Assembly (NCBI RefSeq): GCF_001612825.1
Contig: NZ_BDBE01000050.1
Span: forward strand, 1 to 64,000
Direction of reading: 5' to 3'
DNA from: Nocardia caishijiensis NBRC 108228
GTDB lineage: Bacteria; Actinomycetota; Actinomycetes; Mycobacteriales; Mycobacteriaceae
Length of the DNA stretch: 64,000 nucleotides
The notes under the pieces were generated by a model. It searched no databases. It was given only the letters and a program-made list of their open reading frames with translations, and was not told the DNA's origin. A program made the position numbers and the translations under genes. Below, piece by piece: positions 31,402 to 39,448 of this stretch; the stretch's first letter is position 1; each line of letters opens with the position of its first letter.

Positions 31402-34400
31402 TCAGAAGTCGATCCCGAGATCGTGCAGCCCGGCGCGGTACAGCTCGACATTGGCGAGCTTGATGTCCTCGTAACCGCGCACGACATCGGCGAGAGCTGC
31501 TGCGGCAGTGGCCATCTCGTAGTTCTCTACGGTCAGTTCAGCGGCCAGCCGCGTCACCGTGGCGGTGTAATGGGCCAGCAGTTCGCGTTCGACCTTGCGC
31601 ACGTGGGCGTAGCCGAAGGGGTCGAGCTTCGTGCCGCGCAGGAACTTGCCTTTGGCGAGAAGTTTCAGCGCCACATGGGATTTCGGTGTGAGTCCGATCT
31701 TCCTCGTTCTGCCCATGGCGCGCAGGACGGGCGGGTGGAGTTTGTAGGTGAGCTTCTCGCCGCCGGGCACCTTGGCCTGGACCTCGGCGAGGAAAGCCGG
31801 GTCGACCAGCAGGCGCGCCACTTCGTACTCGTCCTTGTAGGCGGTGAACTTGTACAGCCCGCGCGCCACCGCCTCGCTGAAGTCGGTTCGCTCGGTAACG
31901 GAACGTTCTGCCGCCCAAACGGATTCGACGGTGTGGAGGTAGCCGCGCGCGACCTTGGTGTTCTGGTAGCCGATCAACTCGGCGGTCCGTCGCTCCACGA
32001 TCCGCCGTACCTCGCCCTCGAAGCCGGTGTGCGCCAGGAGTTCCGCCGGTGCGGTCGGCGCGACTCGCCGCGGCTGCCCCTCCTCGACGGCCGAGGCGAA
32101 GGCCGCCGGATCGGCGACGGCGACCCGGCCCCAGCGGAACGCGGCCAGGGTGGCCGACACGGCAACGCCGTTGATCCTGATGGCTTCCTCGATCGCCGCA
32201 ACGGGCAACCGCAGTCCACCGGCCTGCACGGCCGCGCCGACGATCAGGAAATTCGCCGCGGCGGTATTGCCGAACAAGGTCTCGGCGGCAGCGAGCGCGT
32301 CGAAATGGTTGATCGAATGAGTCACCGCCGCGAGGCGTTCCAGTAAGGAAGCTGTCTCGGGGTAGGAGACAGACTTGTCGTAGACCATGTCACCGGTCGG
32401 CGTCTTGCTCGTCGACGCCACGGCGACCGTGCTCGCCGCATTGCCGTAGCGCAGGTACCGGGGGTCGGTGGCGGTGAGCAGATCGACGGCGAGCAGGCAG
32501 TCCGCGCCGCCCGGGGTGAGCCGGTTGGCCGGTTCCAGCTGCGAACCGGCGAACCGCAGGTGCGACACCACGGGCCCGGCCTTCTGGCTCAACCCGATCT
32601 GATCGAGGGTTTCCACCTCGTATCCGGCGCGCAGGGCGGCGGTGGCCAGCACCTGGTTCACCGTCACGATGCCGGTGCCGCCGATGCCTGCGATGAGCAC
32701 GTTCTGGGTGCGTTGCGGGGTTTGTGCTCGCGGATCGGCAACCGCGGGCGGCTCGACCATGGTGCGACCGACGCGCCGGTCCGGCGAAACCTCCACCGTC
32801 ACGAACGACGGGCAATCACCGTCGAGGCAGCTGTAGTCGGTATTGCAGGAGGTCTGGTCGATGCGGGTCTTGCGCCCGAATTCGGTGTCGACGGGCTGCA
32901 GGGACAGGCAGTTCGACTTGGTACCGCAATCACCGCAGCCCTCGCAGACGGCTTCGTTGATCACCACGCGCGTGGTGCGGACCGGCAGTGTGCCGCGTTT
33001 GCGCTGCCTGCGCGCGTCGGCCGCGCAGTGCTGGTCGTAGATCAGCACCGTGACGCCCTCGATCTCGCGCAGCATCCGCTGCGCCTCGTCGAGCCGGTCG
33101 CGATGCCACAGCAGCGTCCCCTTGGCCAGGTCCCGCTTGCGATGCCGTTGCGGCTCGTCGGCGCAGACGATGATCTGCCGCACGCCTTCGACGGTGAGCT
33201 TGTGGGTGAGCTGGGCGACGGTGAGCATGCCGCCCACTTCCTGCGCACCGGTCATCGCGACGACTTCGTTGTAGAGCAGCTTGTAGGTGATGTTCACTCC
33301 CGCCGCCACGCATGCCTGCACGGCCAGCTGCCCGGAGTGGAAGAACGTGCCGTCGCCGATGTTCTGGAACAGGTGCGGCACGTCGGTGAACGGCGCCTGC
33401 CCGATCCATTGACTGCCCTCGCCACCCATCTGCGTCAGTCCGGTGACGGCGCTGTCGGTGCGCCCGGACATGGTGACCAGCGTGTGGCAACCGATGCCAC
33501 CGCCGCCGAGCGAACCCTCGGGCAGGGCGGTCGACCGGTTGTGCGGGCAGCCGCTGCAGAAGTACGGCGTGCGCTTGGTGTCGAGAACCTCCAGCGGAAG
33601 AGCGGGTGGCGCGGCCCTTTTCAGCTCGACGCGCTCGCGCAGCACGCGGCGCAGCGGGGCGAGCAGCCGCCCGGCGTCCAGCTCACCGTCGACCGGCATC
33701 AGCCGTCCACCGCGCTGGTCGTGCTTGCCGAGAATGCGCGGCGCGGCGGCGGTGCCGTAGAGGATCTCGCGAATCTGGGTTTCGAGGAAGGCGGTCTTGT
33801 CCTCGACCACGATCAAGTCGTCGAGACCACGGGCGAATTCGGTGACCTCGGCCGCGCCGAGGGGATAGGGCATGCCGATGCGCAGCAACCGGATTCCGGC
33901 TCGATGCATCGCGGGCTCGTCGACGCCGAGCTCCAGCAAGGCTTGGCGCACGGCGTCGAATGTGGTTCCGGTGGCGGCGATTCCGATCTTGGCATCGGTC
34001 GGGTTCACCTCGATGCTGTCGATGGCGTTGGCGGCGCCGTAAGCCCGCACCATTGCCCAGCGCGGCCCGTACAGATCCGCCTCGGCGAGCAAGCTGTCGG
34101 TCGGCGCGGCCATCGGGCGCTGCCGGTAGGTGAAGGGTCTGCCCTCCCAGATGATCTCGGGAGTGGAGATGGCAAGGTCTGCCACGTCGGAGTCGACCGT
34201 CCACGCGCCGTCGGCGACGTCGGCGACGATCTTCAACGCCACCACACACCCCGAGGCTCGCGACAACGCGATGCCTTGCATGCCGAGGGTGATGATCTCG
34301 GCCGCATTGCGCGGGAACAACACTGGCACGCCCATCGCGGCCAGCGAGCGTTCGCTCACGGCGGGCACCGTCGAGGACCTCGACGATGGATCGTCACCGA

Positions 34401-34869
34401 CCAGCAACAACACCCCGCCGCGCGGATTCACGCCGTACATGTTCGCGTGGCGGATCGCATCGGTCGCTCGGTCGACACCGGGGCCCTTCCCGTACCAGAT
34501 GCCCACCACACCGTCGTGGGTCGGGCGACCGGCGGGCAGGTCGGCCTGGCTGCCCCATACCGAGGTCGCGGCCAGCTCCTCGTTGAGCCCCGGTACGAAG
34601 GTGATGTCGTGTTCGGTGAGCACCTCGGGCATGCCGAGCAGCATCTTGTCGACCCCGCCCAGCGGGCTGCCCTGATAGCCGGAGACGAAGGTCGCCACGC
34701 GACGCCCGGCGCGGATGTCGCGCACATGCTGTTCCACCAGCAGGCGGGCGATCGCCTGCACCCCGGTGAGCAGCACCGGGCCCGCCCCGGAGCGGTACCG
34801 GTCGGCGAGATCGTAGGGGGCGGCCGGTTCGGCCAGCGGTCGGGCGGTGGAACAGACGACGCTGGTCAT
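31402..34869 (-). CDS. Indolepyruvate-type 2-oxoacid:ferredoxin oxidoreductase, fused subunits
   Basis: A 1155-residue single-chain enzyme. The order is: pyrimidine-binding domain with SGYQGSPLGGVDKML near the N-terminus; TPP domain with IGDGTFFHSGQLA near residue 505 and LLYNEVVAMTGAQ; a Cys-rich segment near 640 (CEGCGDCGTKSNC, then C-x4-C-x4-C) for an iron-sulfur centre; and the gamma domain from about 722 (NVLIAGIGGTGIVTVNQVL, GLSQKAGPVVSHLRF). It oxidatively decarboxylates aryl or branched 2-oxo acids to acyl-CoA, reducing ferredoxin. ATG 34869 follows GAGGTG; a GTG two codons earlier is possible. The Lrp gene upstream and the leucine dehydrogenase downstream suggest amino-acid breakdown. 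The protein is full length. Confidence 0.92.
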   Translation of the reverse strand: MTSVVCSTARPLAEPAAPYDLADRYRSGAGPVLLTGVQAIARLLVEQHVRDIRAGRRVATFVSGYQGSPLGGVDKMLLGMPEVLTEHDITFVPGLNEELAATSVWGSQADLPAGRPTHDGVVGIWYGKGPGVDRATDAIRHANMYGVNPRGGVLLLVGDDPSSRSSTVPAVSERSLAAMGVPVLFPRNAAEIITLGMQGIALSRASGCVVALKIVADVADGAWTVDSDVADLAISTPEIIWEGRPFTYRQRPMAAPTDSLLAEADLYGPRWAMVRAYGAANAIDSIEVNPTDAKIGIAATGTTFDAVRQALLELGVDEPAMHRAGIRLLRIGMPYPLGAAEVTEFARGLDDLIVVEDKTAFLETQIREILYGTAAAPRILGKHDQRGGRLMPVDGELDAGRLLAPLRRVLRERVELKRAAPPALPLEVLDTKRTPYFCSGCPHNRSTALPEGSLGGGGIGCHTLVTMSGRTDSAVTGLTQMGGEGSQWIGQAPFTDVPHLFQNIGDGTFFHSGQLAVQACVAAGVNITYKLLYNEVVAMTGAQEVGGMLTVAQLTHKLTVEGVRQIIVCADEPQRHRKRDLAKGTLLWHRDRLDEAQRMLREIEGVTVLIYDQHCAADARRQRKRGTLPVRTTRVVINEAVCEGCGDCGTKSNCLSLQPVDTEFGRKTRIDQTSCNTDYSCLDGDCPSFVTVEVSPDRRVGRTMVEPPAVADPRAQTPQRTQNVLIAGIGGTGIVTVNQVLATAALRAGYEVETLDQIGLSQKAGPVVSHLRFAGSQLEPANRLTPGGADCLLAVDLLTATDPRYLRYGNAASTVAVASTSKTPTGDMVYDKSVSYPETASLLERLAAVTHSINHFDALAAAETLFGNTAAANFLIVGAAVQAGGLRLPVAAIEEAIRINGVAVSATLAAFRWGRVAVADPAAFASAVEEGQPRRVAPTAPAELLAHTGFEGEVRRIVERRTAELIGYQNTKVARGYLHTVESVWAAERSVTERTDFSEAVARGLYKFTAYKDEYEVARLLVDPAFLAEVQAKVPGGEKLTYKLHPPVLRAMGRTRKIGLTPKSHVALKLLAKGKFLRGTKLDPFGYAHVRKVERELLAHYTATVTRLAAELTVENYEMATAAAALADVVRGYEDIKLANVELYRAGLHDLGIDF

Positions 34870-34928
34870 GAACACCTCACTACACGTAGGAAAACTGCTA
34901 CCTGTGCTGCGAAATGTGCCGTGAAGCG

Positions 34929-34949
34929 GTGAACTGTGTCAACAGTCAC
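34929..34949. promoter_or_regulatory. Imperfect dyad in the oxidoreductase promoter
   Basis: GTGAaCTGT-GTCA-ACAGTCAC forms an inverted repeat with one bulged base, 60 bases upstream of the oxidoreductase start. It is a candidate target for the neighbouring Lrp protein, but Lrp sites are degenerate and this is by position only. Confidence 0.35.
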
Positions 34950-35026
34950 ATGAAAGGTTGATCAGACTGCTCAAAAGTGATCCACGCCACTGCCTTGGAT
35001 GTGTCAATCTGCTCGAGCGACGAGAC

Positions 35027-35521
35027 CTAGCTCACCTCGTCGCCGGATCGTCGGGCCGTCAGATCCTCGACCAGCGGCAGGCTCCGGTACTCGATCGGCG
35101 TGGCCAGGGCGAGCATCGTCTCGGTGTGGTTGACCCCGTCGATGGCGTGCACCCGCTGAATGATCTCCAGCAGATCCTGCTGTGAGCGCGCGGCCACCCG
35201 GACGAGCAGGTCGGCGCGACCCGTGGTCGCGTGCACCTCGAGCACGTGCGGGAAGTCGCGCAACCGCTCGATGATCGGGTCCATCTTGTTCTGATCGAGC
35301 TCGATCCCGAGAAACGCGTGCACCGCGAACCCGATCGCCGCCACGTCGATATCCGGCGGGTACCCCCGCACCGCCCCCGAAGCCTCGAGCCGCTTCATCC
35401 GCGCCTGCACCGTATTCCGCGCGATCCCCAGCCGCTGCGCCAACTCCAGAATCGGCGCCCGAGGATCCCGCGCCAACTCGGCGAGCAACGCGGCATCGAC
35501 AGCATCGAACTTGATGGCCAT
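35027..35521 (-). CDS. Lrp/AsnC family transcriptional regulator
   Basis: A 164-residue Lrp/AsnC protein. The helix-turn-helix is DPRAPILELAQRLGIARNTVQARMKRLEASG (about 19-49) and the C-terminal RAM ligand-binding domain is VAAIGFAVHAFLGIEL, VLEVHATTGRADLLVRVAARS and IQRVHAIDGVNHTETMLALA. Such proteins form octamers and respond to amino acids. It lies 157 bases upstream of the ferredoxin oxidoreductase on the same strand and is the obvious candidate to regulate it and the leucine dehydrogenase-permease unit. ATG 35521 gives the standard family N-terminus. Confidence 0.9.
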   Translation of the reverse strand: MAIKFDAVDAALLAELARDPRAPILELAQRLGIARNTVQARMKRLEASGAVRGYPPDIDVAAIGFAVHAFLGIELDQNKMDPIIERLRDFPHVLEVHATTGRADLLVRVAARSQQDLLEIIQRVHAIDGVNHTETMLALATPIEYRSLPLVEDLTARRSGDEVS

Positions 35522-35765
35522 CCGCGCATTCTGGCACAGCGGAACCGGACTGAAAGAGCGATGAACGCGGTGGAGCGCACCGGCTGAGGTGGCCGCGTCG
35601 ACTTCTGACGGCGTGGCGGATGTGATGGAGGCACCGCGCTCGTCGCGTGGCAGGGCGCGGCGGTTGCTGCTGTCGTGTGCCCGGCGGTCGGTGGTGTCAC
35701 GGCGCTGTTCGCGGTCGTCGGGCTCTGTCGCTTGGCGAGGGAAGCGGACGTGTGTCACTCTAGTT

Positions 35766-35784
35766 ACGAAACGAATCGTTCCGT
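35766..35784. promoter_or_regulatory. TetR-like operator dyad before the leader ORF
   Basis: ACGAAACGA-A-TCGTTCCGT is a 19-base dyad with one mismatch between arms, ending 5 bases before the TGGAGG ribosome site of the small ORF. The spacing and size resemble TetR-family operators. The regulator could be the TetR gene 0.8 kb downstream or an unlinked protein. Confidence 0.45.
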
Positions 35785-35798
35785 TAATGGAGGACATC

Positions 35799-35882
35799 AT
35801 GCTCGATGGTTGGTTGCCCACGCGTCGAAGGGGCACGTGGCGCCTGCGAGTGGTCGGTGCGCGGGCGGGGGAGTGGAAGTGA
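35799..35882 (+). CDS. 27-residue leader ORF coupled to the membrane protein
   Basis: ATG 35799 is preceded by TGGAGG at a 6-base spacing, the best ribosome site in the neighbourhood, and the frame encodes MLDGWLPTRRRGTWRLRVVG plus seven residues before a TGA at 35880-35882. The stop overlaps the GTG start of the next gene as GTGA, the classical layout for translational coupling. The peptide is basic and Trp-rich with no recognisable domain. It may be a real small protein, a coupling leader, or the true N-terminal context of a misjudged start. Confidence 0.45.
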   Translation: MLDGWLPTRRRGTWRLRVVGARAGEWK

Positions 35883-36475
35883 CTGCTCTGGCCGATCCGC
35901 CGGTGGTCACCGGCCGACTCCGCACCACGTGGCGAGCCGTGCACACCCCGGTGGCGGGAGTGCCGTCCTGGGCCGCGACCGCCGCCCTCGCCATTCCGCT
36001 GACCGTCCTGCCGTCCGGGCTCTGGCGGATCGGCGTGGCCTTCTTCGACGACGAGGCGGCGGGCAAGCGTGGGGACCTCCCCGCCTGGCTGCCCGGCGAG
36101 CTCTACGTCATCGCCTTGACGCTGGTGTCGGAGCTGTTGGCCTTCACCGCCGTCGGGCTCATCGCGGCGTGGGGCGAATGGTTCCCCCGCTGGTTCCCGT
36201 GGCTGCACGGTCGACGAATCCCGACTCCGGTCGCCGTCGTCCCCGCCGCGCTCGGCGCCGTGACGCTGACGATCATGTGGACCGCGGCCTTCGTCACCGA
36301 GCTCGCCGGTGTCACCCTGCGCGGGGAACCGACTCCCGAAGACTTCCCGTCCCGGGCGGGCGGCTGGGAGTCGGCCGTCTACTACCTCTGCTACACCCCG
36401 CTCCTGCTGTGGGGTCCGCTTCTGGCCGCTGTCACCGTCGCCTATCACCGACGTCGACGCACCGAAATCTCGTAG
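35879..36475 (+). CDS. Hypothetical four-span membrane protein
   Basis: A 198-residue protein with four predicted membrane helices: AATAALAIPLTVLPSGLWRI, LYVIALTLVSELLAFTAVGL, VAVVPAALGAVTLTIMWTAA and YLCYTPLLLWGPLLAAVTVA, and a basic C-terminus (YHRRRRTEIS). Between helices two and three is an aromatic loop EWFPRWFPWLHGRR. GTG 35879 has GGGGGAG 6 bases upstream and overlaps the leader ORF stop; GTG 35873 is too close to that site. I do not recognise the family. The operator dyad in front suggests it is inducible. Confidence 0.7.
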   Translation: MTALADPPVVTGRLRTTWRAVHTPVAGVPSWAATAALAIPLTVLPSGLWRIGVAFFDDEAAGKRGDLPAWLPGELYVIALTLVSELLAFTAVGLIAAWGEWFPRWFPWLHGRRIPTPVAVVPAALGAVTLTIMWTAAFVTELAGVTLRGEPTPEDFPSRAGGWESAVYYLCYTPLLLWGPLLAAVTVAYHRRRRTEIS

Positions 36476-36553
36476 CCGCCAAAGGGGGCCGCCGCGAGCC
36501 TCGCGGAGCCGGGCGCCTCGGCCGGGGACGACTCCGAGTGCGACAGAGGTCGA

Positions 36554-37102
36554 TCACGGCTGGTCGAGGACGTCGAGAATGCGCGTCACCAGCCGTCGTC
36601 GGCCTTCCTGGGTCAGCGGGGCCGCGAGAGTGCTCTCGTACCCCCACGCCCCGTCGGCGGCCATCCGGGCGACCAGGCAGCGCAGTGCCACTTCGTCGAG
36701 TTCCTCGACCGGTTGTTCTCCCTCGGGGAACCAGCGGCGGTAGACCCGCAGCCAAGGCTCCATCCATTCGGGCTCGTTGGCCGCCTCCATGATGAGACGC
36801 ATCTCCACGGTCGTCGGCGCCCGGAGTGCCGCTCGCACATACCCTTTCGTGCGCTCCACGAGACTCGCCTCTTCGGGTTCCCCCCCGGTGGCCTCGACCA
36901 GTTCTCGCTCGATCCGGGCGGCGAGGTCCTCGTGGATTCCGGTGATCAGGTCGTGCTTGCTCGGGAAGTGGTAAATGAGGCCGCGCTTGGTCATCCCGGC
37001 CTCGTCGGCCACCGCGTCCAACGTGAGCGCGGTGATGCCGCGCTCTTCCACGACACGCAGTGCCGCCTCGATCAGTTTGGGTCGTGCGCTCGGTCGGGCC
37101 AC
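36554..37102 (-). CDS. TetR family transcriptional regulator
   Basis: A 182-residue TetR regulator. The DNA-binding domain is RPKLIEAALRVVEERGITAL followed by TLDAVADEAGMTKRGLIYHF and PSKHDLITGI (residues about 7-60). The ligand domain is the TetR_C type with a Trp-rich segment EPEWMEPWLRVYRRWFPEGE. GTG 37102 is preferred because AGAGGAG lies 5 bases upstream; ATG 37123 would add seven residues. It is divergent from a drug-efflux MFS gene with an 80-base intergenic dyad, the standard arrangement for a repressor of that pump. Confidence 0.88.
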   Translation of the reverse strand: MARPSARPKLIEAALRVVEERGITALTLDAVADEAGMTKRGLIYHFPSKHDLITGIHEDLAARIERELVEATGGEPEEASLVERTKGYVRAALRAPTTVEMRLIMEAANEPEWMEPWLRVYRRWFPEGEQPVEELDEVALRCLVARMAADGAWGYESTLAAPLTQEGRRRLVTRILDVLDQP

Positions 37103-37126
37103 CAGGTCTCCTCTCGCCCTCATTAG

Positions 37127-37148
37127 TATACCGCCCGGTGTAGTACAC
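37127..37148. promoter_or_regulatory. Overlapping dyads between tetR and the MFS pump
   Basis: TATACCG-CC-CGGTGTA (37127-37142, one mismatch between arms) overlaps the perfect dyad GTGTA-G-TACAC (37138-37148). Both lie between the divergent starts, and are likely the TetR binding region. Which dyad is bound cannot be told by eye. Confidence 0.5.
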
Positions 37149-37182
37149 TGATTGGTGAAGTAAATAGTGAAAGTGGGAGCTG

Positions 37183-38721
37183 ATGAACGACACCGCACAC
37201 CGGGCGACGGTCCGCACCTGGGTCGGCCTGGCGGTCCTCGTGCTGCCCATGCTGCTCATCGCGATCGATGGCATGGTGCTGATCTTCGCGCTGCCCGACA
37301 TCACCGCCGACCTGGAACCCTCCGGCACTCAGCAACTGTGGATGCTCGACATCTACTCGCTGATGCTCGCCGGGCTGCTCATCACCATGTCGTCGCTCGG
37401 CGACCGTTTCGGTAGACGGAAAGTCCTCCTGATCGGCGCGGTCCTCTTCGCGATCGCGTCCGTCCTCGGTGCGCTCTCGACCGAACCGTTGATGCTGATC
37501 GCCGCCCGTGCCCTGCTCGGCATCGGCGGCGCGACGATCATGCCGGGCACGCTCTCCCTCATCCGCAACATGTTCCTCGACCGGGCCCAGCGCCGAACGG
37601 CCATGGCGGTCTGGTCCGCGACGGGTGCGCTCGGCGCCGCGGCTGGGCCGATCATCGGCGGCTGGATCATCGAGGTGTTCAGCTGGCACGCGGCGTTTCT
37701 CATGAATATCCCGGTGATGGTGCTGTTGCTCGTGCTGGCGCCGATCTTCGTTCCGGAGAGCAGAAATCCGAACCCGGGCCGCATCGATGTCCTCAGCATC
37801 GTGCTCTCCCTCGCGGGCATGATCTCGTTCGTCTACGGCGTGAAGACCTTCGCCGAGGGCACGGAGCCCGGCATCGCGTTCCTCACGTTCTTCGCGGGCC
37901 TGCTCCTGGTCGCGCTGTTCGTCGTGCGTCAGCTGCGGATGCCGGTGCCCATGATCAACGTCCGACTCTTCCGGGTGCGGGCCTTCACGGGCGCTGTCGT
38001 CACCGATCTGCTGTCGATATTCTCGCTGGTCGGCGCCCTGTTCGCCCTCACCCAGTTCCTGCAGCTCGTCGTGGGTCTCAGTGTTGTCCAGTCGGCGCTG
38101 TGGATGTTGCCGCAAGCCGCGGTCTCCGCCTTCGCCGGGTTCATCGCCGCGGCGCTCGTCAAGCGGATGCCCACCTCGATCATCGTCGCCGCCGGGGTCC
38201 TGATCACCGCGGGCGGTTTCGCGACGCTGCTCACCCTCACCCCGGCCACCCAGCCGTGGGTCATCGCTGTCGCACTGTGTCTGGTCGGCCTCGGCGCCGG
38301 AGTGGGACTGACCCTCACCAACGACCTCATCATGAGCTCGGTCCGCCCCGAGCAGTCGGGCCAGGCCGCCGCGATCAGCGAAACCGCCTACGAACTCGGC
38401 ACCGCCTTCGGCACGGCGATCCTGGGCTCAGCGCTGCTCGGCTTCTACCGCTCCGGACTCGCCGACACCGCACCGGCCGGGCTACCGACCGGCGTGCTCG
38501 AATCCGCGAAGGAGACCCTCGGCGCGGCGCTGCTGTACGCCGAGGAACTACCCGGCGCGCTCGGCACAGCGCTGTCCACGGCCGCGACGGAGTCGTTCAC
38601 CACCGCGCTCGCCTGGACCGGCGGCCTCGCCGCCCTGATCCTGCTCGCCGTGGCGATCTTCGCGGGCGTCATGCTGCGCGGTGTCTCGGCCCAAGCCGAC
38701 CTCGCCACCCACGACCACTGA
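37183..38721 (+). CDS. MFS drug efflux transporter, 14-span DHA2 type
   Basis: A 512-residue major facilitator. The length and helix count fit the 14-span DHA2 (QacA/EmrB-like) branch. Motif A appears as GDRFGRRKVLLIGA after helix 2, the helix 1 Asp motif as LPMLLIAIDGMVLIFALPDI (motif D1), and motif C-like Gly/Pro spacing in ALGAAAGPIIGGWII. It would export cationic or hydrophobic compounds using the proton gradient. GGGAG precedes ATG 37183. Control by the divergent TetR is expected. Confidence 0.9.
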   Translation: MNDTAHRATVRTWVGLAVLVLPMLLIAIDGMVLIFALPDITADLEPSGTQQLWMLDIYSLMLAGLLITMSSLGDRFGRRKVLLIGAVLFAIASVLGALSTEPLMLIAARALLGIGGATIMPGTLSLIRNMFLDRAQRRTAMAVWSATGALGAAAGPIIGGWIIEVFSWHAAFLMNIPVMVLLLVLAPIFVPESRNPNPGRIDVLSIVLSLAGMISFVYGVKTFAEGTEPGIAFLTFFAGLLLVALFVVRQLRMPVPMINVRLFRVRAFTGAVVTDLLSIFSLVGALFALTQFLQLVVGLSVVQSALWMLPQAAVSAFAGFIAAALVKRMPTSIIVAAGVLITAGGFATLLTLTPATQPWVIAVALCLVGLGAGVGLTLTNDLIMSSVRPEQSGQAAAISETAYELGTAFGTAILGSALLGFYRSGLADTAPAGLPTGVLESAKETLGAALLYAEELPGALGTALSTAATESFTTALAWTGGLAALILLAVAIFAGVMLRGVSAQADLATHDH

Positions 38722-38783
38722 TGACGACCGGCCCACCCAGCCGCTGGTACCAGTACAGCGCGCCGTCGAGGTTCCCCGGCCGG

Positions 38784-39368
38784 TCAGCGGGTGCGCGGAT
38801 CCCGCAGCGACGCCATTGCTTCCATGAGCGAGGAATGAACGGCGGTCAATTCCGGTGTCGCGAACGCCTCCCAGGATTGCTCACCCGCACCAGCCTCGGC
38901 GGAACGGGCCTGCCCCCAGTCGTTTTCGCCGGTTTCGTCCACCGTCCCTTCCTCCCATGCCGTGTTTTCCGGATTGTGCTTGTACACCCACCACAGGTGG
39001 CCGAACGGGTCGGCGAAGCGCGACAGTACGTCGCCCCAGAAATCCGTCGGCTCGGTGACGATCCGTGCACCACGCGCGGCGGCTCGTTTCAGCGTGGCGG
39101 CCGGATCGTCGACATAGACGCGGACGAAGGACGGCATGTACGGCCAGTCCGGTTTGCGGTCGGCGATCGTCAGCGTCGAATCGCCGATCCGCAATTCGGA
39201 ATGCAGAATCAGGCCGTCGGTGTCGGCGGTCCGCGCCTCGGGGACCTCGATCGCTCCGAACACATCGACCAGGAAGTCGAGCAGACCTGCCGCGTCATCG
39301 GTCCAGATGAAGGGGTCGGCCGTTGCGGATCCGGCGGGCGCGGCGGGGACTGCGGGAGTGGTGGACAT
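38784..39368 (-). CDS. VOC family (glyoxalase/PhnB-like) protein
   Basis: A 194-residue vicinal-oxygen-chelate protein. Two beta-alpha-beta-beta-beta modules are visible: ADPFIWTDDAAGLLDFLVDVFG ... LRIGDSTLTIADRK and FVRVYVDDPAATLKRAAARGARIVTEPTDFWGD ... FADPFGHLWWVYKH, the closing strand of the PhnB-like group. A non-conserved acidic tail follows. These proteins are often single-domain dioxygenase-like or resistance proteins of undefined substrate. It is divergent from the WYL regulator by 80 bases, a common pairing, so it is probably its target. Confidence 0.82.
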   Translation of the reverse strand: MSTTPAVPAAPAGSATADPFIWTDDAAGLLDFLVDVFGAIEVPEARTADTDGLILHSELRIGDSTLTIADRKPDWPYMPSFVRVYVDDPAATLKRAAARGARIVTEPTDFWGDVLSRFADPFGHLWWVYKHNPENTAWEEGTVDETGENDWGQARSAEAGAGEQSWEAFATPELTAVHSSLMEAMASLRDPRTR

Positions 39369-39448
39369 ACTGTTCCTTTCGCTCGGTGCCTCAAGATTCG
39401 CCGCAGTTGCGGACAGGATATGGCCACAAGGGCGCCTAGCCTCGTGGT

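Noticed and set aside
31219-34932. Long plus-strand frames opposite the ferredoxin oxidoreductase
   Set aside because: They mirror the coding bias of the minus-strand gene and show no recognisable domain.
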